Below are positions 33,981 through 45,229 of a stretch of 64,000 nucleotides of DNA, one piece after another. A program made the translations under genes and the position numbers. Position 1 is the first letter of the stretch. Each line of letters starts with the position of its first letter. This DNA comes from Chrysemys picta bellii. Its lineage: Eukaryota > Chordata > Testudines > Emydidae. The DNA lies in contig NC_088796.1 in the NCBI RefSeq assembly GCF_011386835.1, positions 67,531,468 through 67,595,467 on the forward strand, given 5' to 3'. The notes below the pieces were generated by a model. It did no database searches, was not told the DNA's origin, and worked only from the letters and a program-made list of their open reading frames with translations.

Positions 33981-34688
33981 TGTCAAGGCTAAATCCCCAC
34001 TCTGTCACTCCGAGTGCATAAGTGGGGGCCCGCAAGGATTTTAAAAATTAATACATGCCACTCCAGGCTTGTATTACACTCCCAAGGATACAGCTTTTCT
34101 CTGACCTTGGCTTGGTAAACGCTGCCACCACCCAGATGCAAAAAAAACCAAACAAACCAAAACACCTTTGAACCCAGGAAGGAGCACTTGGGAATTCGTC
34201 CCTGTGGAGTACACTCAAGCCCTTTCACCCCCCTCCAGGGAAAAGCTGAGAAAGAAAACAAAGGAAATTAGCTGTGGCTCTCAGCTAATCAAACAACATA
34301 TGCACAAACCTCTTAGGATACCAAAAATCCAATCCTGCTCTTAAAGAAGAGGCTCCAGATAAGTAGGTTCGAGGTATGAATTGATAATCTATAATCATAC
34401 CTGGCTTAAAGCTGGTTACAGCATTACTGCTCTGTGTCCCTGCAGCCCAGAGAACAACAGACAAAAGGAAAGTTTCTTTCCCGATTTTAAAAAGTTCTAC
34501 CTTCCCATTGGCTCTTTTGGTCAGGTGCCCACTCCTTTTCTTTTACCTGTGGGCTTGTTAACTCTTTACAGGTGAAGCAAGCAGAGAACAGACCAAGAGG
34601 AATTTTACAGCTAATTGGCTGGCTGGGTGTCCATCAAAGGGATCTACTCCTCCAGCCTCCCCCCCTTCATGTATCACATCTCCCAATA
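33981..34688. mobile_element. Solo LTR, 708 bp
   Basis: Bounded by TGTCAAGGCTAAATCCCCA and CATGTATCACA, a TG...CA long terminal repeat of a type abundant in turtles. The interior includes CCATTGGCTCTTTTGGTCAG and TTAACTCTTTACAGGTGAA. The flanking 5-mers do not match well, so the duplication is decayed or the edge is off by a few bases. No internal genes remain. Confidence 0.65.
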
Positions 34689-34739
34689 GGAGCTGTGGGG
34701 ACAAACAACTTAGTTTTAAGAGACAGGTGGACCAATTTG

Positions 34740-35345
34740 AGTGTGATTGGATGATAGGGGGCTCACTTCCTGTTTATGTCCCTAAAACTTGTGCTTCAGG
34801 GTTTCAGCCAGCCACTGGCAGCATCAGGAAGGAATCCCCTCCTCCCATCCCTGCATTTTGGGAAGGGTTTTGTTGTGCTTTCTCTGAAGCATCAGGGATG
34901 GCCACAGCTGGAGATAGGATAGTGGGTGGGGTATGTCAGCCTTCGAGGTGGTGCCAAGCATTCTTTCTCTCAGGTGCTTGGCTGGCTGGTTCTTGCTCAT
35001 GCTCAGGGTCTAACTCATTGCTGTGTGTGGGGTTGGGAAGGAATTTTCCCCTAGACTTTGGGTTTTTTTTGCCTGCCTTTGGAGCATATGTATTCGGGTC
35101 ATTTGCCAGGATTATCTGGGTCTATGTCATTTAATCATTTCCCTGCCATTATGCGGGCCTCGAGCACTGATGCACCTCGGTCCCTCCTATTCTCTGCCTG
35201 TGGCAGATAATAGTCTAGTTTCCTATGGGCTGTAATGCATGGGTCTAATTTCAGCTGGGTTTAGTTTGTGGGTGATGGTGGTGGCCTGTGATATTTAGGA
35301 GGTCAGATTAGATGATCTTGTGGTCCCTTCTGGCTTAAACTCAGA
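34740..35345 (+). repeat. CR1 3'-UTR fragment
   Basis: GGAAGGAATTTTCCCCTAGA, then GCCTGTGATATTTAGGAGGT and GATGATCTTGTGGTCCCTTC is the conserved 3' UTR of a CR1 subfamily. Only the 3' end is present, as is usual for 5'-truncated CR1. Short open frames here are not genes. Confidence 0.75.
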
Positions 35346-35349
35346 CTCC

Positions 35350-36004
35350 TTATGCAGTCTTACATAAAGAGAATTTTTTAAGACCTCACACTCCATTTTT
35401 AACTAAAATCTGTCTGAAGCAAATGATTTCTCTACCAAATTTTTATATTGTGTATGCAGAAAGAATGAGAGACCAAGCAATTTCTGCACAGATAATTTTG
35501 ATCTGTATCAGGTCTTGTTACAATCTGACTAATATATCACCTCTTGAGAGAAAATTGCTGATTCCGTCAGAGCTCAAGATATCTCTGTGGCCTTTTTGAA
35601 TAACATCCAAAACACGGACATCTGGAGGGCTTTTGCTAGACATTATGCCATCAGAGTAGCTTCCAGAGCTGATGCTGACTTTGGGGAATCTGTTTTTCAT
35701 TTCTTGTCCAACCAAATAGACGCTGAATTTCCTGCCACCTAAGGAGTACTGCTTGGAAATCACCTGAAATGGAATGTGTATGTGTGCAATTGCTGGAAGG
35801 AGAGAGAACAGGTTACTTATCTGTACAGTAACTGTTATTTGGATGTGTTGTGTGTGTATATATTCCATGAATCACCCTACTTCCCTGCTGTTTCAGAGTC
35901 TAATGGCATCAAGATTCCTGTGTGAAGGAATTGAAAGGGGATCAGGGTAGCCCCATCCTTTAACACATCTCAAAGAACAACAGTTACTGTACAGGTAAGT
36001 AACC
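35350..36004 (+). pseudogene. DIRS tyrosine-recombinase C-terminus and terminal hairpin
   Basis: One frame near 35560 reads VRAQDISVAFLNNIQNTDI, then WRAFARHYAI, matching the C-terminal HxxR-containing part of DIRS recombinase, with frameshifts. After it come complementary blocks: GGTTACTTATCTGTACAGTA at 35811-35837 and its near-exact inverse at 35978-36004 (GGTTACTTACCTGTACAGTA read inward). These are the terminal repeat structure by which DIRS elements replicate through circular DNA. Confidence 0.7.
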
Positions 36005-36120
36005 TTTTTTTCTCATCTAATGGTGGTTTGGTGGCTTCTTTTTTGAAATATATTTGTGATGTGGGAGCTGGAAACAAACTCGCCACTATCTTGCATTTGT
36101 AAACTCTTGGCGGCACAGAC

Positions 36121-36163
36121 CATCCCTTACTCTTTGTGTGTGTCTGTGTGTTTGTGTGTGTAC
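36121..36163 (+). repeat. TG-rich microsatellite
   Basis: Interrupted GT dinucleotide run around TGTGTGTGTCTGTGTGTTTG. Simple repeat. Confidence 0.7.
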
Positions 36164-36772
36164 CGTGCCTGCCACAGTGGGGTCCCAGTCACAGTTGGGG
36201 TTTCTAGCAAGGGCGTCTGCATCCAATGAAGATGCCCGATACAATGGTGGTGACTTTTGTAATGCTCACAACCTTTGCATATATATTCTTTTCCTTATCT
36301 GTTGTACAGCTGCTAGTACTCCATTATGACTGTCCGTGGGACCTTCTCAAGTGGCGCTTCCAATTAGTGAAACTATTCTGGAGCCCACTAAAATGCTGTG
36401 TCAAACTTTGTTTTCCTGTTGCCTATAGCTAAAAGAAATGAGTGGGTATTATGTTCCTTTGCAGGGGTTTGAACGTTTCATGCCTTCTCCCCTGGGGTCT
36501 TTAGTGGTTTCAGCTGTCAATAAGAGAGTGCATCAGCAAGCATCTACCTTAAAATAAAAGGATGAAAGCCTGATCTTTTTGGAAGGAAACTTTATTCAAG
36601 TGCTGGAGTACACCCCTGGATTGCTAATCAGCAGGCTCTGCTGCGATGTTATGATTTCTCCCTCTGGGACAATGTTTTAAAGTGTATGGACAAGTTGCCA
36701 GAGGAGGGGAGACAAGTTTCGGTCTGTGGTGGCCGAGGGAAAGGTGGTGGCCAGGACCTCACTTTAGGCCAC

Positions 36773-37450
36773 TGTAGCAGGGTGGTCACCTGCTCCGTCC
36801 CAGAAAGGGTTAAAGCCAGCCCTGGGAGAGGGCTGAGGTTGGGAAGGAAAGCCTTGGCTGATTGGGGAAGGCAGTAACAGCTGGGGCCACGCCCCAATCA
36901 GGCCCAGCTGGTCCCTATAAGAGGCTGCGAGCCAGAAGCCCAAACAGTCTCTCTCTGCCTTCAGAGAGAGAAGGGCCTGGCTTCTGGGAAGCTCAGGGTG
37001 CCTAGAGTGAGGCAGGGCTGGGAAAAGGCCAGAGGGGCTGGGAAGCTCCAGGCTGGCAACTCCCCAGGCTGCAGGGCCTTGTCCAAGGCCCCAGAGAGGC
37101 ACTGGGTTCCAGAGAGGGGCAGCAGGTCCAGACCCAACCTTGCCTATGATGAGTGGCTTATACTGCAGTCTGCCCCAGGGAGTGGGGCTAGATGGTGACT
37201 GGCAGTAACCTTACACTGAGGCGAGGTGGGGTTAGTGGATGGGGGTTCCCTGCGGAGGGGAGACCCAGAGAGAGAAAGGGGTTACTGCCAGGGGGCAGCC
37301 CCAGATAAAGGGGCACTGGGTCCTGGAGGGACACGGGGGCCAAGTGGCGAGGCGGATCACCGGCCTGCAGTGGGCGCTCCAAGGCTGGCAGAGCTAATTC
37401 CCATGGACGACCCGCAGGAGGCGCCGCAGGGGTGAGTCCACACGCGTACA
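36773..37450 (+). mobile_element. Solo LTR, 678 bp, with TATA box and perfect 5-bp duplication
   Basis: Bounded by TGTAGCAGGGTGGTCAC and CACACGCGTACA. GCCAC is repeated exactly at 36768-36772 and 37451-37455. Removing the LTR and one GCCAC restores a continuous DIRS gag reading, which confirms both edges. A TATAAG box lies at 36916-36921, preceded by CAATCA, and marks the U3/R region, with transcription expected just downstream on the plus strand. No internal genes remain. The LTR could still act as a cryptic promoter or enhancer inside the FER intron. Confidence 0.88.
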
Positions 37451-37819
37451 GCCACATTAGGTGCTGTGGATTATGCTGCCAGAGCTGTGACATCAGCCAT
37501 TACAATGCACAGATGTTTGTGGCTCCAGTCATCAAGTCGTCCCCAAGAGGTCCAAGAAACCATCTAGAACCTACCTTCCTTTCTTCTCCCTTTTTGCGCA
37601 AACCAACAACAAGCTGCATATCTTTAAAGATCTTAGGGCTATGCTTAAGTCTTTGGGTTTTTATATGCCAATATCAAAGAAGAAGCAGTTCTGCCTCATC
37701 GATATGCTTCTTTTAGGCCTCACTACCAAGACCAGCCTAGGAAGAAAGGCAAAAGTTACAGGAGTAACTATTCCTCCACCCTCCATTTATTCTTTCATCT
37801 GCTGGTAGTTCATGTGCGC

Positions 37820-37895
37820 AGCCTGGAAATACTTGGTGAGGACAGCCTACCAGTCAATTTGAAATGCTTGGTGAGGGCAGCCTACCAGTTACCAG
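37820..37895 (+). repeat. Short direct duplication inside DIRS relic
   Basis: ACTTGGTGAGGACAGCCTAC is followed 36 bases later by GCTTGGTGAGGGCAGCCTAC. Local duplication. Confidence 0.6.
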
Positions 37896-40699
37896 TTTGC
37901 CAGCTTCTCCTACCGTGGTGTTTTCCCACAGGCCCACTTCCTAAGTGCTTGGGCTGGCATCATTTCAAACCAGGGGCCTTTAGCACAGTGGAATTGGGAT
38001 ATATCCTTCAGTTTATTTTCACTCCCTCCTCCTCCCCCTCCTGCCTCTCTTCAGTGTCTCTTTTCAGAAACCACTCTCACAATGAACTTCTGCTTTGGGA
38101 ACTACAATCTCTTCTCTTTTTTGGGAGTCATAGAGGCAGTTCCTCTATTATACGGGGGGAAAGGGTTTTATTCTTGCTATTTCCTAATCCCAAGAACAAA
38201 GGATGTTTCAGACCCATATTAGACCTGTGAAAGCTCAACAAATACCTAAAGAAAATAACCTCTTGCATGGTCACTGGCTTCTGTTATCCCTTCCTTGGAA
38301 CCTTGTGACTGATATGCTGTCCTCTGCTTAAAGGATGCTTATTTTCATGTAGTGATGCACCAAAGCCACAGCAAATTACTCAGATTTATAATCATCCATT
38401 TTCACTTTCAGTTTGCAGTCCTGCAATTTGGCCTGTCTGCAGCCCCACATGTGTTCACAAAGTGCATGGCAAAGGTGGCAGCATTCCTGAGGAAATCCAG
38501 GAATTTGAGTGTTTCTGTACCTAGATGACTGGTGGATAGGAGGCCAACCTAGGGGCCAGGTGCTGTCCAGCATAGCCGTGATCCAGTGCATTTTGGTGCA
38601 TTAGGATTGCTTATTGTTGAGGAAAAGTCAATCCTATCGCTTTCATAAAGGATAAAGTTTATAGGAGAAATCTTGGAATCTACAGAAGTAAGGCATTCCT
38701 CCCACTGTCCTGGTTCCAGATGATATTGGTTACTTCTTCAGACACGAAGACCCATCCTACCAGAAGAATATGGAATTGTCTCAGACTTCTGGAGCGTTTG
38801 GCGTCATGCACTTAAATGTGGTTCAGTGAGCCACGCTGCATCTCAGGAAGCTGCAGGGGTGGCTGAGCTCAGTGTATTCCTGGGTCCATCATCCTCTTCA
38901 CATGATGCTTCAGGTACCCACATGAGTTTTAGCCTTTTTGGGTAGGTGGACAGACCCATCCAATGTGTGTGCAGAATTACCATTTGCTGCCTTACAACGT
39001 ACTCTAACTCTGGTTACAGATGCTTCCACCCTGGGTTAGGGGTTTACCTGGGATCCCTGCATACTCGATGGCTATGCGCTGGCCAGGACTTAACTCTGCA
39101 TATACATGTAAGAGAATTGAGAGCCATTTGACTAATGTGTCATGCATCCCTTATCCATGTCAAGAGAAGGAATTTACTAGTACTTAGACTATGGCTGCTG
39201 TATTGTCCCTATGTGAACAGGCAGGGAGGGGCCAGATTGACCTGGCTGTGCCAAAAGGCAATGCTGCTGTGGAACTTTTGTATCACCAGTTCAGTACATT
39301 TTGAAACCTCCCACCTTCTGGGTATCCAGAACTGTCTGACAGACCGGTTGAGCAGGTCTCTTACCAGCCACAGAAAGTAGTTTCTTTACTCAGATATCTC
39401 CAGGTTCATTTTCTAGCTGTGAGAGGTTCCCCACATAGACCAGTTTGCAAAAAAATCAACAGGAAGTGTCATCAGTTTTGTTCACGAGCTGGTCACACTC
39501 TAGGGTCCATCTTGGATGCTTTCCTATTAACCTGGACAGACAAGCTCACATGTGTGTTCCCTCTGGTTCCATTCCTACCCAGATTATTGTTAAAAATCAA
39601 ACAGGTTCATGCTCAAGTGATACTCATGGTACCACTGTGGTCTCACTAACGTTTGTTTTCCACTGTGCTGAACCTCTCAATCAGGTATCCATTGACATTG
39701 CCCATGAACCCAGATGTGATCTCACGGGACCATGGTTGCCTCCTCCATTCAGTCTGAAGGCCTTTCACCTCACAGCCTGGATGGTGTATAGTTAGCACAT
39801 CAGAGGAAGATCTGTTCAAAGGAGCTATAAAATGTTGTCTTAACATGAGGTTTTCTACTAGTTAGGTATATTTACCTGGTGAAGTGGAAGAGACTCTCCA
39901 TCTAGACCCAGCAGAAAGGGGTTTTGCTGGTCTGAGCTCTGATACACACATGTGTTATATCTGAAACAGCAGGGCCTTGTCTTTTGTTCCATTTGGGTCC
40001 ATCTAGCAGCTATTTCATATTTTCATCCTCCAATTGATCACTTTTCTCCAGTCCCACGTCACTTGTGTTTTTGAAGGGTTTGGACTGGTTACGTCCCGAA
40101 GTAGAGGATCGCCTTTGAACCTGGTGTTAACAAAATTAATGGGTTCCGCTTTTCAGCCGCTGGCTACTTGTTGCTCCATTTCTCATTGAATGTTGCCTTT
40201 TGGTGGCAATCACCTGGGCCAGTAATTAAGGGTGAATTAAGAGCTCTAGTGTCTGACCTTGTGTTCACAGCCTTCTACGAGGACAAGTTGTACCTATTCC
40301 CTTATTTGAAATTTCTTACCAATGTGGTTTCTCACATCTCCATCTGTCAGGCAATATATTTACCAACTTTCTTCTCTAAGCCTCATGCTCACAGGGATGA
40401 AGAGAGACTCCACACATTAGATGTTAGGAAGGCATTAATATTTTACTTGGACAGGACTAAACCATTTAGATCATCCTTGCAGTTGTTCTTGGCAATTGCA
40501 GATAAAATGGACCTTTCCAGTTTCTTCTCAAAGAATCTTATCCTGGATTTCCTCCTGTATACATTTGTGCTATGACATGCCTAATATAATTACACTGAAT
40601 AGGATGCTAGCATGGTCAATCAGATTGCAAGCAGCCTCTGCAGCCTTTCTTGTCAAGGAGACTTGGGAGCTGGGTGCATAAGAAGCTTAGGCTTCTTTG

Positions 40700-42005
40700 A
40701 AAATCCTAGTTTAGATTTATCTTTGTTTAGGTATAGTTGTGATATTATGCAACACTTAAATATGTAATGTATATTTGACACACGTCATTTGAATATGTCT
40801 GTTCCATGCAGTTTGTAAACACACTAAAATTATACAAATCCATATACATATTTTTTGTCAATTATTGTGATTGTAACAGCATCACACTGTTAACTCATAT
40901 TTAGCTTGTGGTCCACTATAACCCCTAGATCCCTTTCTGCCGTACTCCTTCCTAGACAGTCTTTTCCCATTCTGTATGTGTGAAATTGATTTTTCCTTCC
41001 TAAGTGATTACTGTAATTACTGGAGATTCATGTTGGTGAATTGGCCCAATTAGGTCCCATCAGGAAATGAAGGAAGTGGAAAGCTCTCCTTAGGACACTA
41101 GGAGAGAGGTGGTTATGGAGGGAAACCCCAATCTTGAGAAGGAAATTAAGTCTTAAGTGTTTGTGTTACAGTGTATGAGTTATTGTAAAGCCAAAGCAGC
41201 ATGGAAGTGGGGAGGAGAGAACCTGTGTATATTGTTGAGGATGGGGTAAGGAGTTGCTCTTTGCACGCTTTTATTGTACTAAATTTTGTTTTATTTCAAA
41301 TGTTTTTGAAGTCAATTGTCTGATTTCCAGTTAACAGAATGAAATACCACCAAAAAATAAAAATAAGCCTTTCTACTTCCAGTAAATTCAGACAGTCTAA
41401 CTATTGTAACCATTCTGTGCCATATATATTTAAACAAAACTGTTTTCTTCACTTGGAGTTCCGTATAGAAACTGGTGGCAGAATATGGCTACTGGTCATT
41501 AGAATGATCTTTGCTCCTTCTGTTTCCTCCAAGCCTTTTATCAGTTGAAGACATGAAACAATCTGAAAATGCAAAGGATCTGGTTGAAGTTTAAATTATT
41601 GTAAATGACTAAAGAGTTCAGTAAAATAGATGAAAAAAATAAATGTCTGTTTTTACACAGAGTTCCTTGGGAATTTTTTTTAAAAAAAAGAGAAGAGGTG
41701 GAGAAAAGGAACAGTCAGAAGATTTGAACACTGGAGCAGAGGATTAAGGATACCTCTGTAGAACATCAACACTTAAAAAGGTATGTGAACCTTTACCTTC
41801 TGCTAGTAAGCCTGAGCTAAAAGTCAGCTGATCACTGTAAAATTTGTCATCTCATAATTTTCCTTACCATTCCAATTTACAGTACAATGTAGTACTTTTC
41901 TAAAAAGAAATGTATGGGATTCTTTTTTGTTCATCTCCCAAATGGAAGGAATTTCTTGTTTTATTTTGTTTTTAGAATGTTTATATTACAATGGCTCCTA
42001 GAGGG
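40700..42005. other. Presumed intron, no recognisable feature
   Basis: AT-rich sequence. A CR1-like ACCCCTAGATCCCTTTCTGC phrase near 40921 hints at a small LINE remnant, but it is too short to call. Confidence 0.4.
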
Positions 42006-42008
42006 CTA

Positions 42009-42995
42009 GGGTGACCAGGTGTCCGGTTTTTGAACGGAACACCGGGTCGAAAAGGGACCCTGGCGGCTCCGGTCAGCACCGCTGACTGGGCCATTAGAAG
42101 TCCGGTTGTGGTGCTGCGGCACTATGGCAGGCTAGTCCCTACCAGTCCTGGCTGGCACCGCGCTGCGCTCTGGAAGCAGCCAGCAGGTCCGTCTCCTAGG
42201 TAGGGGGGCCGGGCCGTCGGGCTCTGTGCGCTGTTCCTGTCCCGAGCACCTGCTCTGTACTCCTGGCCAATGGGAGCTGGGTGGGGCGGTGCCTGTGGGC
42301 GAGAACAGCGTGTGGAGCCTCCTGGCCTCACCGCCTAGAAACTGGACCTGCTGGTTGCTTCCGGGGCGTGCGGAGCCAGGACAGGCAGGGAGCCTGCCTT
42401 AGCCTTGCTGTGCTGCTGACCGGAACTGCCTGGATGCCCCAACCCTGAACCCCCCCTCCCCCCAACCTGGAGCCCCCTCTTATACCCCAAACTGCTCATC
42501 CCTGGTCCCACCCCAGAGCCTGCATTTCCAGCCCAGAGCCTGTACACCCTCCTGCACCACAACCCCCTGCCTCAACCTGTAGCCCCCTCCCGCACTCCTA
42601 ATTCCTCAGCTCCACTCCCTCAGCCTGGACCTCCTCCTGCATTCCTGGCCCCATTCCAGAGCCAGCATTCCCAGCTCAAAGCCCTTGCCCCCTCCCACAC
42701 TCCAACCCCCTGCCTCAATCTGCAGCTCCTTCCCCCACTCTGAATCCCTCAGCCTCACCCCCCAACTGGAGCCCCCTCCTGCACCCTGAACCCCTCATTT
42801 CTGGCCCCACCATGGAGCCAGCATTCCCGGTTAGAGCCCTCACCTCCTTCCGCACTCCAACCCCCTACCCTAGCCTAGTGAAAGTGAGTGAGGGTGGGGG
42901 ACAGTGAGCCACTCAGGGACGGGGAATGTAGTGAGTGGGGGGCAGGGTCTCAGGGAAGGAGCGAGGCCTCAGGGCAGGGGCGGGGCTAGGGTATT
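42009..42995 (+). repeat. GC-rich turtle DNA-transposon-like repeat, about 1 kb
   Basis: Starts AGGGTGACCAGGTGTCCGG and fades after GGGGCTAGGGTATTTGGTTT near 42983, a degraded version of the family's other end. The interior (about 42420-42880) holds diverged tandem blocks built on CCCTCCCGCACTCC and AACCCCCTGCCTCAA. The high CpG content comes from the repeat and is not a gene promoter. Confidence 0.6.
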
Positions 42996-43342
42996 TGGTT
43001 TTGTGATAGGCACTGCACAAATATATAATGTGACATGGTACCTGCCCAGAGAAGCTTACTTTTTTAAGATAAGTGACAGAGGAAAGCGAAGGAAGAAAGG
43101 TTAGACAAATGTTTGTTGTTTACAATAGGATTTTTTTTCTATATAATACAGATAATATTTTGAATGTGTAGTTATTGTGGAAAAACAGAGTCAAAGGAGC
43201 GTGTCTTACATTCCAACAGTTTCATGATCATTCTAAAGTGTTGTGAGAGTGAATTTCATAGTTGTGGGCCAGATAGTGAGAAAAGTCTGTCTCCCCCACT
43301 TACTAGTTTTCCGTTTTTGATCATCAGTTTCATTGTTTCAGT

Positions 43343-43440
43343 GGAAAAATGAGGAGTCCGGTGGCACCTTAAAGACTAACAGATTTATTTGGGCATAAGC
43401 TTTCGTGGGTAAAAAACCCACTTCTTCAGATGCCTGGAGT
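43343..43440 (-). repeat. Penelope 3' terminal segment with hammerhead-like core (copy D)
   Basis: On the minus strand CTGAAGA (43429-43423) leads through a GTGGGT...ACCCAC stem to GAAA (43404-43401) and GC-TTAT-GC. The base that should be U16.1 is C (43392), so this copy is probably inactive. It lies directly downstream of the GIY-YIG-coding part of the same element, which ties the repeat family at 15075, 17029, 18566 and 56141 to Penelope. Confidence 0.7.
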
Positions 43441-44905
43441 GAAAATTACAGATACAGGCATAAATATATATCGGCACATGAAGAGAAGGGAGTTACATTA
43501 CAAGTGGAGAACCAATGTTGAAAACCAATTCAGTCAGGGTGGATGTGGTCCACTCTCAATAACTGATGAGGAGATGTCAATACCAAGAGAGGGAAAATTG
43601 ATTTTTGTAGTGAGCCAACCATTCCCAGTCCCTATTCAAGTCCAAATTGATGGTGTTAAGTTTGCAAATGAATTGTAGTTCTGCAATTTCTCTTTGAAGT
43701 CTGTTTTTGAAGTTTTTTAGTTGAAGAATGGCTACTTTTAAATCTGTTATTGAGTGTCCAGGGAGATTGAAGTATTGTCCTACTGGCTTTTGTATGTTAC
43801 CATTCCTGATGTCTGATTTGTGTTCATTTATCCTTTTACGTAAAGACTGTCCAGTTTGGCCAATGTACATGGCAGAGGGGCATTGCTGGCAAAAGATGGC
43901 ATATATCACATTAGTAGATGTGCAGGTGAATGAGCCTCTGATGGTGTCGCTGGGTCCTCTGATGGTGTGTCTAGAGTAGATATGGGGACAGAGAAGGCAA
44001 TGGGATTTATTACAGGGATTGGTTCCTGGGTTAGTGTTTCTGTGGTGTGGTGTGTAGTTGCTGGTGAGTATTTGCTTCACAAAGCTCAGCCACCAGGTGT
44101 GCCGTGGCCTCATCAGGGATACTGTTCCTGACAGCCTGTAGTCCATCCTTGTGTGGAATATTGGTGTAAAGAGCTTCTACATCCATGGTGGCCAGGATGG
44201 TGTTTTCAGGAAGATCACCAATGCATTGTAGTTTCCTCAGGAAGTCTTTGGTGTCTCAAAGATAGCTAGGAGTGCTGGTAGCGTAGGGTCTGAGGAAAGA
44301 GTCCAAATACCAGATAATCCTGCTGTAAGAGTGCCAATGCCTGAGATGAGATGGGGCGTCCAGGATTTCCAGGTTTATGGATCTTGGGCAGTAGATCGAA
44401 TACCCCTGGTTGGAGTTCTAGGGGTGTGTCTGTGTAGATTTGTTCCTGTGCTGTAGCAGGGAGTTTCTTGAGCAGATAGTGTAGTTTCTTTTGGTACTTC
44501 TCAGTGGGATCAGAGGATAGTGGCCTGTAGAATGTGGTGTTGGAAAGTTGCCTGGTAGCCTCCTATTCATAATCCGACCTGTTCATGATGACTACAGCAC
44601 CTTCTTTTGTAAAGTCCAGCCACATGGAAGTTTGTGTGGAAGGTTTGTTTTATATGAGAGTCTCCAGTTTTGAGAGCTCATTCTTGATCTTCTCCTGTTT
44701 GCTGTACAGGATGCTGATCAGGTGGTTCCTCAGTTTCTTTGAGAGTGTGTGGCATAATCTCTCACCATGGTCAGTGTAGTATGTGAATTGTAATGGATTT
44801 TTTACCTTCAATCCATTTGTTATGATGTCCATCTGTTTGCACTTGGAGAGGAAGATGTCTGTCTGTGTCTTTGTGAGTTTTTTCATGAAGTTGATGGATT
44901 TTCAC
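43441..44905 (-). pseudogene. Penelope-like (Neptune-type) element, internally deleted: RT part plus GIY-YIG endonuclease
   Basis: Read on the minus strand from 44905: an N-terminal segment (open 44886-44650), then a degraded RT stretch with LPKIHKPGNPGRPIS and motif A MDVEALYTNIP (about 44180), then an abrupt join near 44090 to an open segment 44146-43577. The latter holds a GIY-YIG nuclease: VIYAIFCQQCPSAMYIGQTG, then SLRKRINEHKSDI, preceded by cysteine pairs (CLLCP, CQQC). PLEs use RT plus GIY-YIG for retrotransposition. RT motif C (the catalytic Asp pair) is missing between motif A and the endonuclease, so the copy is dead although the GIY-YIG frame itself is open for 189 codons. Frameshifts occur in the RT part. 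Confidence 0.85.
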
Positions 44906-44909
44906 ATCA

Positions 44910-45225
44910 TACGGCTAAATAATTTTAGTGAAACATAGCTGTTATAGACTATCAATTCCAGAAGGTGAGATTTTGCCTGAAGTAAATTGCATAGCTTCTG
45001 TGGAGGGCTTTGAGGATCAGTATCAAAGCCTTGAACTTGAAGTTTAATGTGCTGTCATTTATGTGTTTCTGTAAACACCGGGATGTTGTCATGTACATCT
45101 CAATGAACAGCTACAGTCATAAAGCTAACAACATGCATAAGGAATGGATTGGAGAATAATTAATACAGATACTATTATATAAATCAATGATGTGGCATCA
45201 TCTTGAATATTTTATGTAATATTGA
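44910..45225. other. Presumed intron, no recognisable feature
   Basis: Short unassigned AT-rich stretch. Confidence 0.4.
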
Positions 45226-45229
45226 CCAT

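Larger units (their letters stand above)
36440..40695 (+). pseudogene. DIRS retrotransposon relic: gag, RT/RNase H, tyrosine recombinase
   Basis: A colinear but decayed DIRS element. The gag-like part (about 36480-37800) includes MDKLPEEGRQ and, once the inserted LTR is passed, TLGAVDYAARAVTSAITMHR. The reverse transcriptase (about 38130-38560) has KGCFRPILDL, a decayed LKDAYFHV stretch, and QFAVLQFGLSAAPHVFTKCM. The recombinase (about 40140-40690) has VRKALIFYLDRTKPFR, then AWSIRLQAASAAFL, where the HxxR motif is mutated to WSIR. Many stops and frameshifts make it non-functional. DIRS elements encode a tyrosine recombinase instead of a DDE integrase and make no target duplication. The 1.6 kb between RT and recombinase is too eroded to subdivide. 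Confidence 0.78.

Noticed and set aside
37814..38230. 138-codon frame as a separate gene
   Set aside because: Its end reads as the DIRS reverse-transcriptase start (GCFRPILDL) and the frame is one surviving segment of the DIRS relic.
42100..42420. CpG-rich block considered as a second promoter
   Set aside because: The CpGs lie inside an interspersed GC-rich repeat starting at 42009; no promoter motifs or exon follow.
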